Source: Jaltomata sinuosa
Lineage: Eukaryota > Streptophyta > Magnoliopsida > Solanales > Solanaceae
Assembly (NCBI GenBank): GCA_003996215.1
Contig: QJPP01001734.1
Coordinates: 164,203-228,202, forward strand
Direction: 5' to 3'
Length of the DNA stretch: 64,000 nt
Shown: positions 12,411-22,516 of the stretch, in pieces
Layout of the letters: each line of letters opens with the position of its first letter
Numbering within the stretch: the first letter of the stretch is position 1
Notes under the pieces: generated by a model
Seen by the model: the letters and a program-made list of their open reading frames with translations, nothing else
Databases searched by the model: none
What the model was told of the DNA's origin: nothing
Program-made: the position numbers and the translations under genes

Positions 12411-12510
12411 TGACTTGGGAAGTCTAGGTGACAAATGTGACTTGGGAAGTCCAGGTGATAAGTGTGACTTGGGAAGTCTAGGTGATAAGTGTGACTTGGG
12501 AAGTCATAGG
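12411..12510 (+). repeat. GACTTGGGAAGTC minisatellite, 4 units (~27 bp)
   Basis: Four tandem copies of TGTGACTTGGGAAGTC plus TAGGTGATAAG. Each contains a perfect 5-bp inverted repeat (GACTT, GGG loop, AAGTC), for example at 12439-12451. It is matched by the array at 17996-18110 in the other LTR. Confidence 0.8.
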
Positions 12511-13149
12511 ATTCAAAGCATAACATCTCATGGTGGTGGAGTTGGCAGCAGAAGAGTTAGAAAGGTTTGGTTTTGAAATGGGTTGATCAAGATGGATGTT
12601 GAGGGAATGAGGTATTATAGTTTAAATATGTATTTCCCTTGATTTCTTATATGATGGTATGTGTGGATTCGGGTCGACCGATGATGCCTACCAGTACGTG
12701 TGTTTGTACCGATTCTACTCTTGCTATACCTTTTTGGGTATAGTCTGGTTGAAGGGTTGGTGATGTTTCATAGGTACATGACGATGGTGATCTCCAGCAG
12801 CTCCTACTTCTTGTTTTTATGATGGAGTTGCGTCCTTTTATATTTTCCTTGAAATACTCTTGTAGTAGCTCTTGTACCGGCTTAGACTAGGTTCTAGGGA
12901 GTAAATGAAACTTTGACGAATAACTAGTTGATTGCCTTTCGTTCAGTTATTCTTTTCCCCCTTCATAGTCTATTAATAAATGGTTTAATTATTTCAATTA
13001 TTGTAAATGATTTTCTTATATTAAAAGGGTTTATTTTCATGGTTTTATTTCTTTTTCTGCATTACCTATTGGATCGGGCGGTAAGGGTTCTCCTATCTAG
13101 GTGGATTAGAGTAGGTGCCCGCACGGTCTGGTAGTTGGGTCGTGATAAA

Positions 13150-13161
13150 TTGTATCAGAGC
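13150..13161 (+). other. PBS of the LARD-like element (one mismatch)
   Basis: TTGTATCAGAGC differs by one base from TGGTATCAGAGC and sits two bases after the LTR end. The next ~230 bp (to about 13395) read like a gypsy 5' leader, but no gag follows. Confidence 0.75.
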
Positions 13162-13399
13162 CAGGTTACCTGTCTCCTAGTACAAGATCAAAATGTCAAA
13201 TAGAGTCCTGTGGATTGGTGTGTTAATGTCCACCTGTAATCTCTAGGAAGCTATGAAGCATTCTAGGAAACGTCTCTCTTCTTTCATTCCTTTTTGTATG
13301 GTTCATTCACTTGCTTGTATGGGTTGAGTCCAATTGGTATCTCTCGATTTCAATTGGTATCTGGCCGGGGAGGCTATGTAAAGGTATGCATGGATTAGC

Positions 13400-14725
13400 T
13401 AAAGGTCATCCATGAGTCAAATAAAAGGTAAGGAAACTGTTGTGATTGAGTGTTGAAGCTTGAGACTTGAGATTTTTCTTATGTGTATTGATGTTGTTTG
13501 AATGACTGCAAACGTGTGGTGTACAATTTTTTGATTTGCTGTGAATTTTGTGGTCAGGAAAAGGTCATAACTTGGTTATGTGTTAATGATTAACGAAATT
13601 CTTGTTTTGTGATTTTAAGTGGAAAATAGAATGATAAATGCTTGACAGGGTCTTATCATTGGTAACAAATGATAAGGGAAAATGATATATATACTTGTAG
13701 AAACCTAGGTTTCAAGTGGTTGGTATGTAGAAAAGTACCAGGGACAAGGGCTATTATTGCTTAATAGCGGGAATTATGGTAAGACATGGATGATCGACTA
13801 ATGGTCATCCATGGGATTAATAGAGAGTAAATTATGTGACTTGATTTCATTGTAGCCCAAAGTTGAATTTTGTGTGTGTTACAGTGCGTGTATGACATAC
13901 TTGGTTGGTATGTGATTGGTCCCCTCACTCTGAAATGGTGGGTCTAAAGGTCTTCATATTTTGAATTGGTATGATTTGGTTTGTGATAAAATGCTATGTG
14001 TGTGGAGTTAAAATTTTCATATTACTTTTGGAAAATGACTCATCATTAGTTAAGATGGTGAGGGTAAAGTATTTACGACTGTAGGGAAGATTTTGTTTCA
14101 GGAAAGTCGGGACTTAGTTGAGAACCATGGGAATAAGGAGGTTATTCCTGTGCAATAGCGGGAATGTATTATCGAGAAATTGTTTTTCCTGTGAATCTTT
14201 TAAGATTGGTGATAATTGGATGCTAAGTTTTGATCTATGCATTGCCAGGAATGTTCCTGGGGGTTGTTTAAGACCATGGAGGGATTGGCGGGGTTAGACA
14301 ATGATAATCGGCAAAGGGGATGAGTACACTTTGCTGAAAATTTCAAAATTTTGGACTAATACCATTGGGACCGCCATAGCAGAACTGCACCACTATGGCG
14401 ATCCCGCTATAACAAGATTTTCTATCGCCATGGTGATACTGCTATAGCAAAGTGACAACCGCTATACCGGAAGGGCGCGGGGCAGAATGTCTGCCCTATT
14501 TTTCCCCTATTTGGTTTTTCATTCCCGGATTATTTTTAAATCGGTAATTGAGTTGTGAGCTATTGCATGAATTATTTAGCATCCATGTGTGACAAAAGGA
14601 AGGTGTGGATATGGTAGCCCTGGTATTTGGTAAAATTATGATTGGCCATTGGTGGGAATAGTCACCCATGTAGAATTTGGCAAAATGACCCGTAATGGAC
14701 TGTGTAGTGTGAGACACTTCTCATA
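13400..14725 (+). repeat. Unnamed dispersed repeat, copy B, inside the LARD-like element
   Basis: This is homologous to copy A at 3660-4697, including the duplicated TGGGAACCATGG sub-block (about 13700-13790 and 14085-14170). It also shares a CGCTATAGC-type dyad cluster at 14370-14470 and the TTTTCCCCTATTTGG end block. It continues uninterrupted through the point where copy A is broken by the gypsy LTR. No coding potential is visible. Confidence 0.65.
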
Positions 14726-15409
14726 AGCTTATGTTATGAGGGTGAGTAGTGGCTGATTTATTACTGATGATCCTTGGTGGTAGGGATGGTTGAGTTGTGG
14801 GGGTTTGCTGGCTATAACATTGGTTAGGGTGTAAGTGCCCAGGTAGAATTCCCCCCTAAGACAAGAGTTGACAAAAATCTCAAGCTAGGATGGGTTCCAC
14901 TAGAATTTTGGTGTTATGTGGTTTAGAGATACGTGGTGCCTTGGGGAATAGTGTTGATAGGATCAAGGTAACACCATGATATGCGAGGGGCATAGTATCC
15001 CATAGAAGCTTCTGGAATGGAGTTCGAGTTAGTAGAACTCCAGGTATAGCGGAAAAGGGGTCTCCATGGTGGGATCTAGTCTCCTTGGCATGGAAAGTTT
15101 GTTTTTGTTCGTTAGTTGAGTTTCTTTCGCTCTGGTGTTTCGATGAGGCCCCAAATTTCTTGGCACTCGAGGAGTGGTAATCTAGTTAGCCTTGTGCAGG
15201 TCGAAGGAAGGAATTCCTTGATAGGGCAGGATCAAATTAATTTTGTGTTAAGGTTGGGTACACCAAGGGAATTGGAAGGTTTCGGTGGTTTGCATAAGGT
15301 TATATGTACAGTGTCATGGTAGAGCGTCAAGGTTCGGGGGGTGGTCTCCTTCTTCTCTTTCTGCCTTAGAGATCGTTCGGGGATAATTGATGAGTAAATT
15401 GGTATCTAT
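14726..15409 (+). other. Non-coding internal region of the LARD-like element
   Basis: I see no domain, tandem repeat or RNA gene here. The open frame at 15116-15322 matches nothing I recognise. The last ~25 bases (GTAAATTGGTATCTAT) resemble the sequence just inside the 3' LTR of the minus-strand element at 59330-59350. This helped place the LTR start at 15410. Confidence 0.5.
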
Positions 15410-15779
15410 TGTAAGGACTTGTTTAGTCATTATTAAAAGGCACCTCGTATTGGGTGAGTTAGTCGTGCAAAGAAATGGGTTAGAAAACTTCCAGGTTGAG
15501 GAGTTGGAAATCTTGAGCTAGGCTAGTCTCAAATGAATTCTTAGTAACGTAAGGTCTAGGGAAATTCGGGTGTGGATTAGGTAATGTAACTCGGGTTGAG
15601 ATAGTTTTTCCGTTAGCCAAGAGCTTAAGGAGTCTGGGGGACTTTTTAGAAATGAATTTGGCTGAGTAGAACTCTCGGTATCAAAGTTGATGTGAAACGG
15701 TTGGTTTGGAATGTCAAGATATGAAGTGTGTTGTGAAATGGGCCTTTTTTAGAGATTTTCTGAGGTTCTGTTTTGTATT

Positions 15780-15920
15780 AGTTGCTATAGAAGTTGACAC
15801 AGTGCTATAGCAGCCTCCACTATAGTGGAAGCCAATGTCGGTTAGCACCGCTATAGCGATAGGTTCCGCTATGGCAGTACCGCTATAGTAGAGCGTGGAC
15901 CACTATAGCGAAGCGACGGG
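15780..15920. repeat. CCGCTATAGCGG-type cluster (3' LTR)
   Basis: This is the counterpart of 10170-10320, with six or more variants (ACCGCTATAGCGATAG, TCCGCTATGGCAG, ACCGCTATAGTAG, ACCACTATAGCGAAG). Most have lost one arm base, as expected from decay of a self-complementary 12-mer. Confidence 0.75.
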
Positions 15921-16984
15921 ATTAAAAAACTCAAAAATGGGTTTTTATATTTTCATTCTCTCCTATTCAGCCTCAAAATAGACTAGGGTTACTCCAAGAA
16001 CCCTCCTAGGCTGCTTCAAAGCTTGGGAGCCATGAGGAGGGGAGATTTTGGCTAATAGGGAGCGAAACCATGGATTTTGGACTTGTCATCCGTCAGGGAA
16101 CGCTTTCACGGAGCTAGAAATTGCACTGTGTAGTTGCGTCATATCCATGTAGGTAAGGTTTTCATTGAGTAGACTTTTGACCTATTTTAATTTCATATTG
16201 TTATGTATATTGATGGGAAAATTCATATTATAGGCTTTCGAGCACAGAGACTGGAGGATTATTGGGTTGGTCTGGCTATTGATTGAATAGGAATGATAGG
16301 GTCAGGGTGACATGTTCATTCGGGTGTATTTTATACTTGTTAGATTGTGTGTGGTGCTAGACTCCGTGAAACTAAATGGTTGTGTAGGTTCGGGGAACCG
16401 GTAATGTTTGTGGGATGAGGGAATTGATAAGTTATAGCGAGTTCCTGGGAATATGTGAATAAGATAAATGAGATGAACAGGCAGGCAGGGTCCGTAGTCC
16501 GTATTGTCAGGGGTGAGATCCCTAGAACGCGCTTACTTTTCAGGAAAGGAGTCCGGATTAGATGAAAATGACTATATGTGTTTCAAATGATGAGTCAGGG
16601 ATTAGTCTTCGGGCGGGTCTAATTATACATTATTTTTCATATTTGTTGATGGTCCCATGAGTGGACTGGGTTTAATTGTTGGGACTGTGATTATTGTATT
16701 TTGTCCTGTGAGAGGCCGGATAGTTGAACTTAAGTGTGGGCTTGGTCTTAGTGTAGACCGGGATGACATGTTGAACACTTAGGTGAAGGTTATGGGTCCC
16801 TAATATATAATAGGTGTTCATGTATTATCGCTTGGTATTGTATGATTTTCATGCTTAGGGAATGGTTTATGAATGTCTAATGTCCGGTTATCAGTCTTGT
16901 AAAATGATTTGGGTGTTATTGCTTGTTGATTTACAAGTATGTTTTGTTCATTGTTTGTGATTGATTAGACTTGGTGTTACATTC

Positions 16985-17170
16985 AGTTAGCTCGGGTACC
17001 ATGCCTGGTACAGGAAATACTAATGGTTGGCTCGGGTACCACTCCTGGTACAGAAATACTAACCATTGAATCGGGTACCACGCCTGGTATGGGAATACAC
17101 ATTTGGTTGGATTGGGTACCATTCCTAGTACAGGATACTAAGGGTTGGCTCAGGTACCACACCTAGTATG
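16985..17170 (+). repeat. GGTACC minisatellite, 5 units
   Basis: Five units as in the 5' LTR. The best unit has GTACCATGCCTGGTAC at 16996-17011, a perfect 6-bp inverted repeat with a 4-nt loop. Confidence 0.8.
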
Positions 17171-17995
17171 GGTTTAATTATACATTATTGACTATGTTGT
17201 CGACGATTCTATGAGTGGACCGGGTTGATTGTTAAATCTGTGATTGATAACATTGGTCCTTGAGAGGACGGGTTGTTACACTTAAATGTGGGGCTGGTCA
17301 TGGGGTGGACCGGACATCGCATGTTAATACTTAGGTGTCAGTCTAGGGACCCTTGATTGGTCTGGGTAATGAAAAAGGGTAACTGTCATGTTTATTATTG
17401 TTGTTGAATGATTGTTGAACCAGTTTCCTGTGGTTGATAAGTAAAAAGTGTAAACTGAGAGTCTGGAGTTATTCTACTGTATTACTTTACTCAGTGCGGG
17501 TGTACTAATTGTTCTTTACACATTAGGTTCCTGAGAGGGCCAGGATTTAGTATTATTTTGCATACAGTTGGTCCGTGAAGGGCCGGGTTAGTCTGCTTAA
17601 GTGACAAGGTGATTCTTTTGTGGACCGGGGTCACATGTTATTGGCGTAGGTGATGGCCTAAGAATCCTTGTTTGGTCCGGGTTATGTAGAAATGATATAT
17701 GTTTGTTTTCACTTAGAATTGTTAATGTCAGTTAGACCTGCTACGTTCGATTGATGAGCTAAGAAAGAGACTCGTAGGCTTGTTATAATGTTGGCTATTG
17801 TTACTTGTCAAGTATGGACCTGGAGGTCATTTGGGAAGTTTGTACTAGTAGGTGGCGGTATGACGGGTGCGTTCTACGTCACTAAGTAGTGGGGTTTATT
17901 CTATGTCACTAAGTAGTGGGGTTTAATCTGGGTTTTTGAGTCATAGTGGTTGACTTGGGTAAGGAAATGGTAGTCTGGGTATGGACATAGATGTT

Positions 17996-18110
17996 GGCAA
18001 TGGTTAAGGTGACTTGGAAAGTCTAAAGGTAAGTGTGACATGGGAAGTCTAGGTGACAAGTGTGACTTGGGAAGTCTAGGTGATAAGTGTGACTTGGGAA
18101 GTCGTAGGAG
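17996..18110 (+). repeat. GACTTGGGAAGTC minisatellite, 4 units
   Basis: Four units. The outer one is decayed (GACTTGGAAAGTC), and the last two keep the perfect GACTT/AAGTC arms. Confidence 0.75.
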
Positions 18111-18686
18111 TTAGAGCATAACGTCTCATAGTGTTGGAGTTGCCAGCAGAAGGGTTAGGAAGGTTTGGTTTCGAAGCAGGTTGATCAAGGTGGATGTTGA
18201 GGGAATGAGGTGTTATAGTTTAAATGTTTATTTCCCTTGATTTCTTATATGATGGTATGTATGGATTCGGGTCTACCGATGATTCCTACCACTACGTGTG
18301 TTTGTGCTGATTCTACTCTTGCTATACCATTTTTGGCATTTTCTGGTTGCAGGATTGGTGATATTTCATAGGTACATGACGATGGTGATCTCCAACAGCA
18401 CCTACTCCTTGTTTCTATTGTGGAGTTGTGTCCTTTTATTTTTTCCTTAAAATATTTTTTTAGTAGCTCTTGTACCGGCTTAGACTAGGTTCTAAGGAGG
18501 GCAGTGTTCATATTGTAAATGGTTTAATTATTTCGATTATTATAAATGATTTTCTTGTATTAAAAGGGTTTATTTTCATGGTTTTATTTCTTTTTCTGCA
18601 TTACCTGTTAGATTGGGTCATAAAGATTCTCCTATCTAGGTGGATTAAAGTAAGTGCGTGCACGGCCCGGTAGTTGGGTCATGACA

Positions 18687-19209
18687 GTACCTGGGGTTAG
18701 AGTAGGTGATGGTTATTGTTTTCCCCACTATGCAATATGTGTTCATGTACTATCGCTTAGTAATGTGTGAGTTTGCATGCTTAGGGAAAGAGATAATGAA
18801 TGTCTAATTATCTAGTTATCAGTCTTGTGAAATGAACTTGTTTTTGTTGCTTCTTGGTTTACGAGTATGCTTTTGTTCATTGTTTGTTGATTGTTGGATT
18901 TGTATGACATTCGGTTGGCTCGGGTACCATGCCTGGTACAGTTTACATATTATAAACAATTATGCATTGTTGATAGTGTTTGTCAAAGGTTCCATGAGTG
19001 GAACGGGTTGATTGTTAAATTTGTGATTGTTTAGACTAGATCCTAGGGAAGGTTGTTTGTCAGTTGTAAGAAATGGGTTACTGTATTCTTTTGTAAAAGG
19101 TTTCCCTGAATAAAAGGTTGTAATGTTTTCATGTATTGAAAGAGGTTAGTATTGGTTTTCCTTTTTAATTTCGCATTTACCTGTTGGATCTGGTGGTAAG
19201 GGATCTATC
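18687..19209 (+). repeat. Internally deleted LTR fragment of the same family
   Basis: It begins mid-LTR (GTGTTCATGTACTATCGCTTAG matches about 16815) and carries a single GGTACCATGCCTGGTAC unit near 18921. It then jumps near 19030 to the LTR's 3' part (GACTAGATCCTAGGGAAGG, TGAATAAAAGG). It has no recognisable termini and no coding content, and looks like a deletion scar joining LTR sequence to the SIRE-type remnant. Confidence 0.6.
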
Positions 19210-19322
19210 TCATTAATTTCAATTTTAATCCACCTCTACTTCCTTCTCCTCGTACCTCTTTCTCCATTTGACAAATTCTCTTGTAAAATTTCATTTTCTC
19301 TTATGTCCCTTCTTTACCAACC

Positions 19323-20835
19323 ATGGAAGATAACACTTATGCATCACTTCAAACCTCGTTCCCTATGCATCTGAACCTACGTACCCACCCTTCTTATGAT
19401 CTTGTTCTCACTTATCCTACTACACTGCCCACCATCTTAGAAATTATTTAGCCTTTGGAACAAGTACAAATTCCTAGGATATTTTTTATTAATGAAGTAG
19501 TAGTTACTCATTTGACAGTTCCATTGTTGATGATGAGGGTACACTTGTTCTTTACAATCAGGAGAACACTAAAGTACCTGGTGAAGAGGAATCCTCAGGG
19601 GCTGTGAATCAGGGGGAGCATGTGCTTAGAGATATTTTTGGTACTGAGGAACTAGTGGAGGATACATCTCATGAGGGGAAACGTAAGAGTGACCCTATAG
19701 TTGAACTTGATTGACATGCTAGGTTCAATGTCTTGGATACATCTAGTCAGGGAGAAACAATGGGGACCCCTCAGTAGAACCTAGTTCTCATACTAGGCTT
19801 CATGTGGAAGATGGTTTACGATTAGAGTCTGGGTGGTTATGATGGGGACCGAGGCTGGTGTTTCTAATTCAATGAAAGAGTTAGTACAACTCATTCCTCT
19901 GCACTCCCTAATGAGGATGATGTTCCGTTGGCTGTGTTTGTCACTAAGCGGGTGAGATCTCATATTAAAAAAGCCAGTGACAAGCCTGTGATTGTACCTG
20001 GGGATAAATAATTTCCTTCTCCACTTTATCTAGCCATTCCTTTTCATCTCACTAAGAGTAAGAGAAAGGAACTTGATTAAATCCTGGCTGCTAAGACTCA
20101 CTCTACGAAAAGAACTCACTTATTACAAGAAAAAATTATTGCTCTTGTGGATCCTATTGAAATAATTGATGAAGATGCTGAGGCTGTGGAGCGTATAAGG
20201 AAAGGAAAAGAGATTGAGTCTTCTAGGGAACCTAAGAAATAGGTCGAGCAATGTATTTCTTCTATAAACATGGCTATGTTCAGGCTACAAGATGAGGATA
20301 TGAAAAATGAGGGAGATGAAGAGCCAGTGCGGTCCTCTGAATCTCATGGTGATGAGGATACTGTGGGGGAGATAGATAATTATGTAGATGTGTAAGATTA
20401 TTTTGAACCTCAACTAGCAAGGGTAGTTAAGTTTAGTAAATGAGTAGTGCTTAGGTGGCCGCGATAACACATTTTAGGGATGTAGAGATGGGTCTGCTAG
20501 TTTCTATAATACATGCACAGGGTTGAGCTGACCTATTCCTTCAGGGTAATCATTGAAGTAAAATGGTTAAGTAAGAAACCCTTTAATTTTAAATTCATGC
20601 TAAGGGGACTCGTGAGTCATTATCAGCCTAGTCAAGGATGTTCCCATTGAAACCACTCATTCCCTTCTTGCTTAGGTTTTTGGTGTTCTTGATGGGAGGT
20701 GGTGTCACTATGTGAAGAATCTCTGTCCTTCTCTGGATGGATTAACCTCTGCCCTTGATATTACTCAAAAATGTACAAATGACCCTAAACTTGAAGAGCA
20801 TGATAGGGTTGATAAGAATGCCATATAACCCTTGC
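19323..20835 (+). pseudogene. env-like ORF of SIRE-type element, N-terminal part
   Basis: A frame can be followed from ATG at 19323 (MEDNTYASLQTSFPM) through a Ser/Glu-rich stretch to a conserved segment near 20690-20790 (WCHYVKNLCPSLDGLTSALD). An acidic/basic middle lies at about 19915-20390 (EDDVPLAVFVTKRVRSHIKK; IDEDAEAVERIRKGKEIE). Stops occur at about 20008, 20077, 20240 and 20393, plus frameshifts. The family is called envelope-like by position and weak features; no fusion or receptor role has been shown. I see no convincing signal peptide here. The frame stops at the solo LTR insertion and resumes at 25039. Confidence 0.6.
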
Positions 20836-21189
20836 AGAGGTGTAACGACCCTTCCGTCATTATATATGAGCTATTTATGTGAAGAAATGGGTTAGAAAAC
20901 TTCTGGGTTTGGGAGTTGGAAATTTTGGGCTAAGCCAGTCTCGAATGAATTTTGAGCTAGGTAAAATTTATGGCAATCCGGGAAAGAATTGGGAAACATG
21001 TCTAAAGTTGAGCTAGATTTCCTATTAGCTAAGGCATTAAAGATTTTACAGAACTTTTTGGAAATAAATTCGGGTTAGTAAAACTCCTGATATCAAACTT
21101 GACATGAAATGGTTAGTCTGGAATGTCAAGGTTTGAAAGTGTGTTGTAAAATGAGCAAAACTGGGAGGATTCCCAAGGTTCCATCCCAT

Positions 21190-21345
21190 GTCAGCCGCTA
21201 TAGTGGGTGACACGCTGCTACGGTAACAACTGCTATATCAGAGAAATTTCCACTATAGTGAAAGTCAAGGCAGTCAACCCTGCTATAGTGGGCGGCTTAC
21301 GCTATGGTGGTGTCGCTATAGCAAGATTGGGCCGCTATAGTGGGG
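21190..21345. repeat. CGCTATAG dyad cluster in the solo LTR
   Basis: At least seven variants (GCCGCTATAGTGGG, ACTGCTATATCAG, CCACTATAGTGAAA, CTGCTATAGTGGGC, TACGCTATGGTGG, GTCGCTATAGCAAG, GCCGCTATAGTGGGG) lie 350-500 bp inside the LTR, the same position as in the 9804 and 15410 LTRs. The frame at 21207-21443 simply translates the cluster. Confidence 0.75.
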
Positions 21346-22104
21346 TAAGTAATAGTAAATGCAGAAACATCCCCAAAAATTTTAAGAAATATTCAAGAAC
21401 GATTTGGGAAAGTGCAGAGGAAAAAAAGGGCAAATCTTATTGATTTTCTGCCAGGATTCTTTGTAAAGGTAAGCAAATAATTTCCCTAACTTAGTACTTC
21501 GATTCCTACACCATAGAATCATTAGTTACAGGCAGTAGGGAGAGTTTGGCTTAACCTAAGGGGAAATATCTGGTGTAAAAAGGATTGAAGATGTAGAAAA
21601 CCTTGGGTTTTGTTTATAAATTGTTTATTCCATGATTTTAATACCGTAATTTGCTAATGTGACCATAAAATTAGTAGTTTTAGGCAAATTATTAGTGGAA
21701 AGGCCCTAGGTTGGGTGGAATGATCATGGGTTTGTCCTGGGTTTGGGATTAGGATATAATACGGGGATATTTAGGCCACATAGATTGATTTTGGTGTTAT
21801 ATGATTGTTTTTAGACGAAGAACAAGCTAAAGCTTCACAAAAAGGGAAGGTTCAGGTTCAATAGAGCATTCGGGCGTAATTCGAGGAAGGTGATGGTTGG
21901 TCATTTCCCATTTATGATATGTGTACATGTTAACTAGTACATCAGTGTTGCCTGTACAATTCATATGTTAGGCAATACGATAATGAATGTTAGTGATATC
22001 TAGTTGTCAATTTTGTGAAATAAACTTGTCTTTAATACTTGTTGGTTTTACAAGTGTCGTGCGTGTTCATGTGATTGATTGTTGTGTTGTCTGTGATATT
22101 TTGT

Positions 22105-22240
22105 TGGATCAGGTACCATTTCTGGTACAATTCATTGGTTAGCTCAGGTACCACACCTGATACGGTATATCAATCAGTTGGCTTGGGTACCACGCTTGGT
22201 ACAAATTCTATCATAATTGGCTCGGGTACCACGACTGGCA
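22105..22240 (+). repeat. GGTACC minisatellite, 4 units
   Basis: Four units (GGATCAGGTACCATTTCTGG, GCTCAGGTACCACACCTGAT, GCTTGGGTACCACGCTTGGT, GCTCGGGTACCACGACTGGC) show copy-number variation relative to the five-unit LARD LTR arrays. Confidence 0.75.
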
Positions 22241-22516
22241 CATGTTTGGTTGTGATTCTGTGTTTGGTTCCATGAGTGGACCGGGTTTGTTTCTTGTTAT
22301 GTAATTGTTGCATATTGGTCTATGAGTGGATGGGTGGTTGTTTTCAAATGCAAGGTTGGTTCTTGTGTAGAGTGAGATTGTATGTTAAACACCGACATTA
22401 TTGCCTTAGGGATCCTTGGGTGGTCTGGGTTACTTGAATGACCTATGGAGTCACATATATTATTGTTGTTGTGGTTTTGGACACGTTTCATGTAGTTGAT
22501 AAGTCAGGTTAATGAC

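Larger units (their letters stand above)
9804..13147 (+). repeat. 5' LTR of the LARD-like element
   Basis: It starts in a decayed TGTAACGACC-type terminus (TATACGACC) joined to gag and ends GTCGTGATA just before the PBS. Aligned landmarks shared with the 15410 copy are AAAAGGCACCTC, the CCGCTATAGCGG cluster (10170-10320), the GGTACC minisatellite (11377-11560), and the GACTTGGGAAGTC minisatellite (12411-12510). There is no coding capacity. The frame at 12928-13134 recurs in the other LTR and is only LTR sequence. Confidence 0.8.
9804..18686 (+). mobile_element. Non-coding LTR element (LARD-like) inserted in gag
   Basis: Two direct copies of a ~3.3 kb LTR (9804-13147 and 15410-18686) flank a ~2.26 kb internal region with a near-perfect PBS but no gag or pol domain in any frame. 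Hand comparison of about 200 bp (around 10365 against 15960) suggests roughly 11% divergence, much older than the Ogre element. This matches the definition of a large retrotransposon derivative that needs proteins in trans. I could not find a clean target duplication (left AGTTC, right GTACC). The alternative is two separate insertions or a rearranged autonomous copy. Confidence 0.65.
15410..18686 (+). repeat. 3' LTR of the LARD-like element
   Basis: It starts TGTAAGGAC and ends GGGTCATGACA. It is homologous along its full length to 9804-13147 with the same internal arrays in the same order. Compared with the 5' copy it carries a ~28 bp duplication (two CACTAAGTAGTGGGGTTTA units at about 17880-17925). 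The minus-strand open frame at 16931-17122 is only the translated minisatellite. Confidence 0.8.

Noticed and set aside
12928..13134. Hydrophobic frame repeated at 18470-18673, possible conserved membrane peptide
   Set aside because: Conservation is explained by the paired LTRs; the start region differs between copies and no other copy supports it.
16931..17122. Repetitive Pro/Tyr/Val-rich minus-strand frame
   Set aside because: It is the GGTACC minisatellite read in frame by chance.
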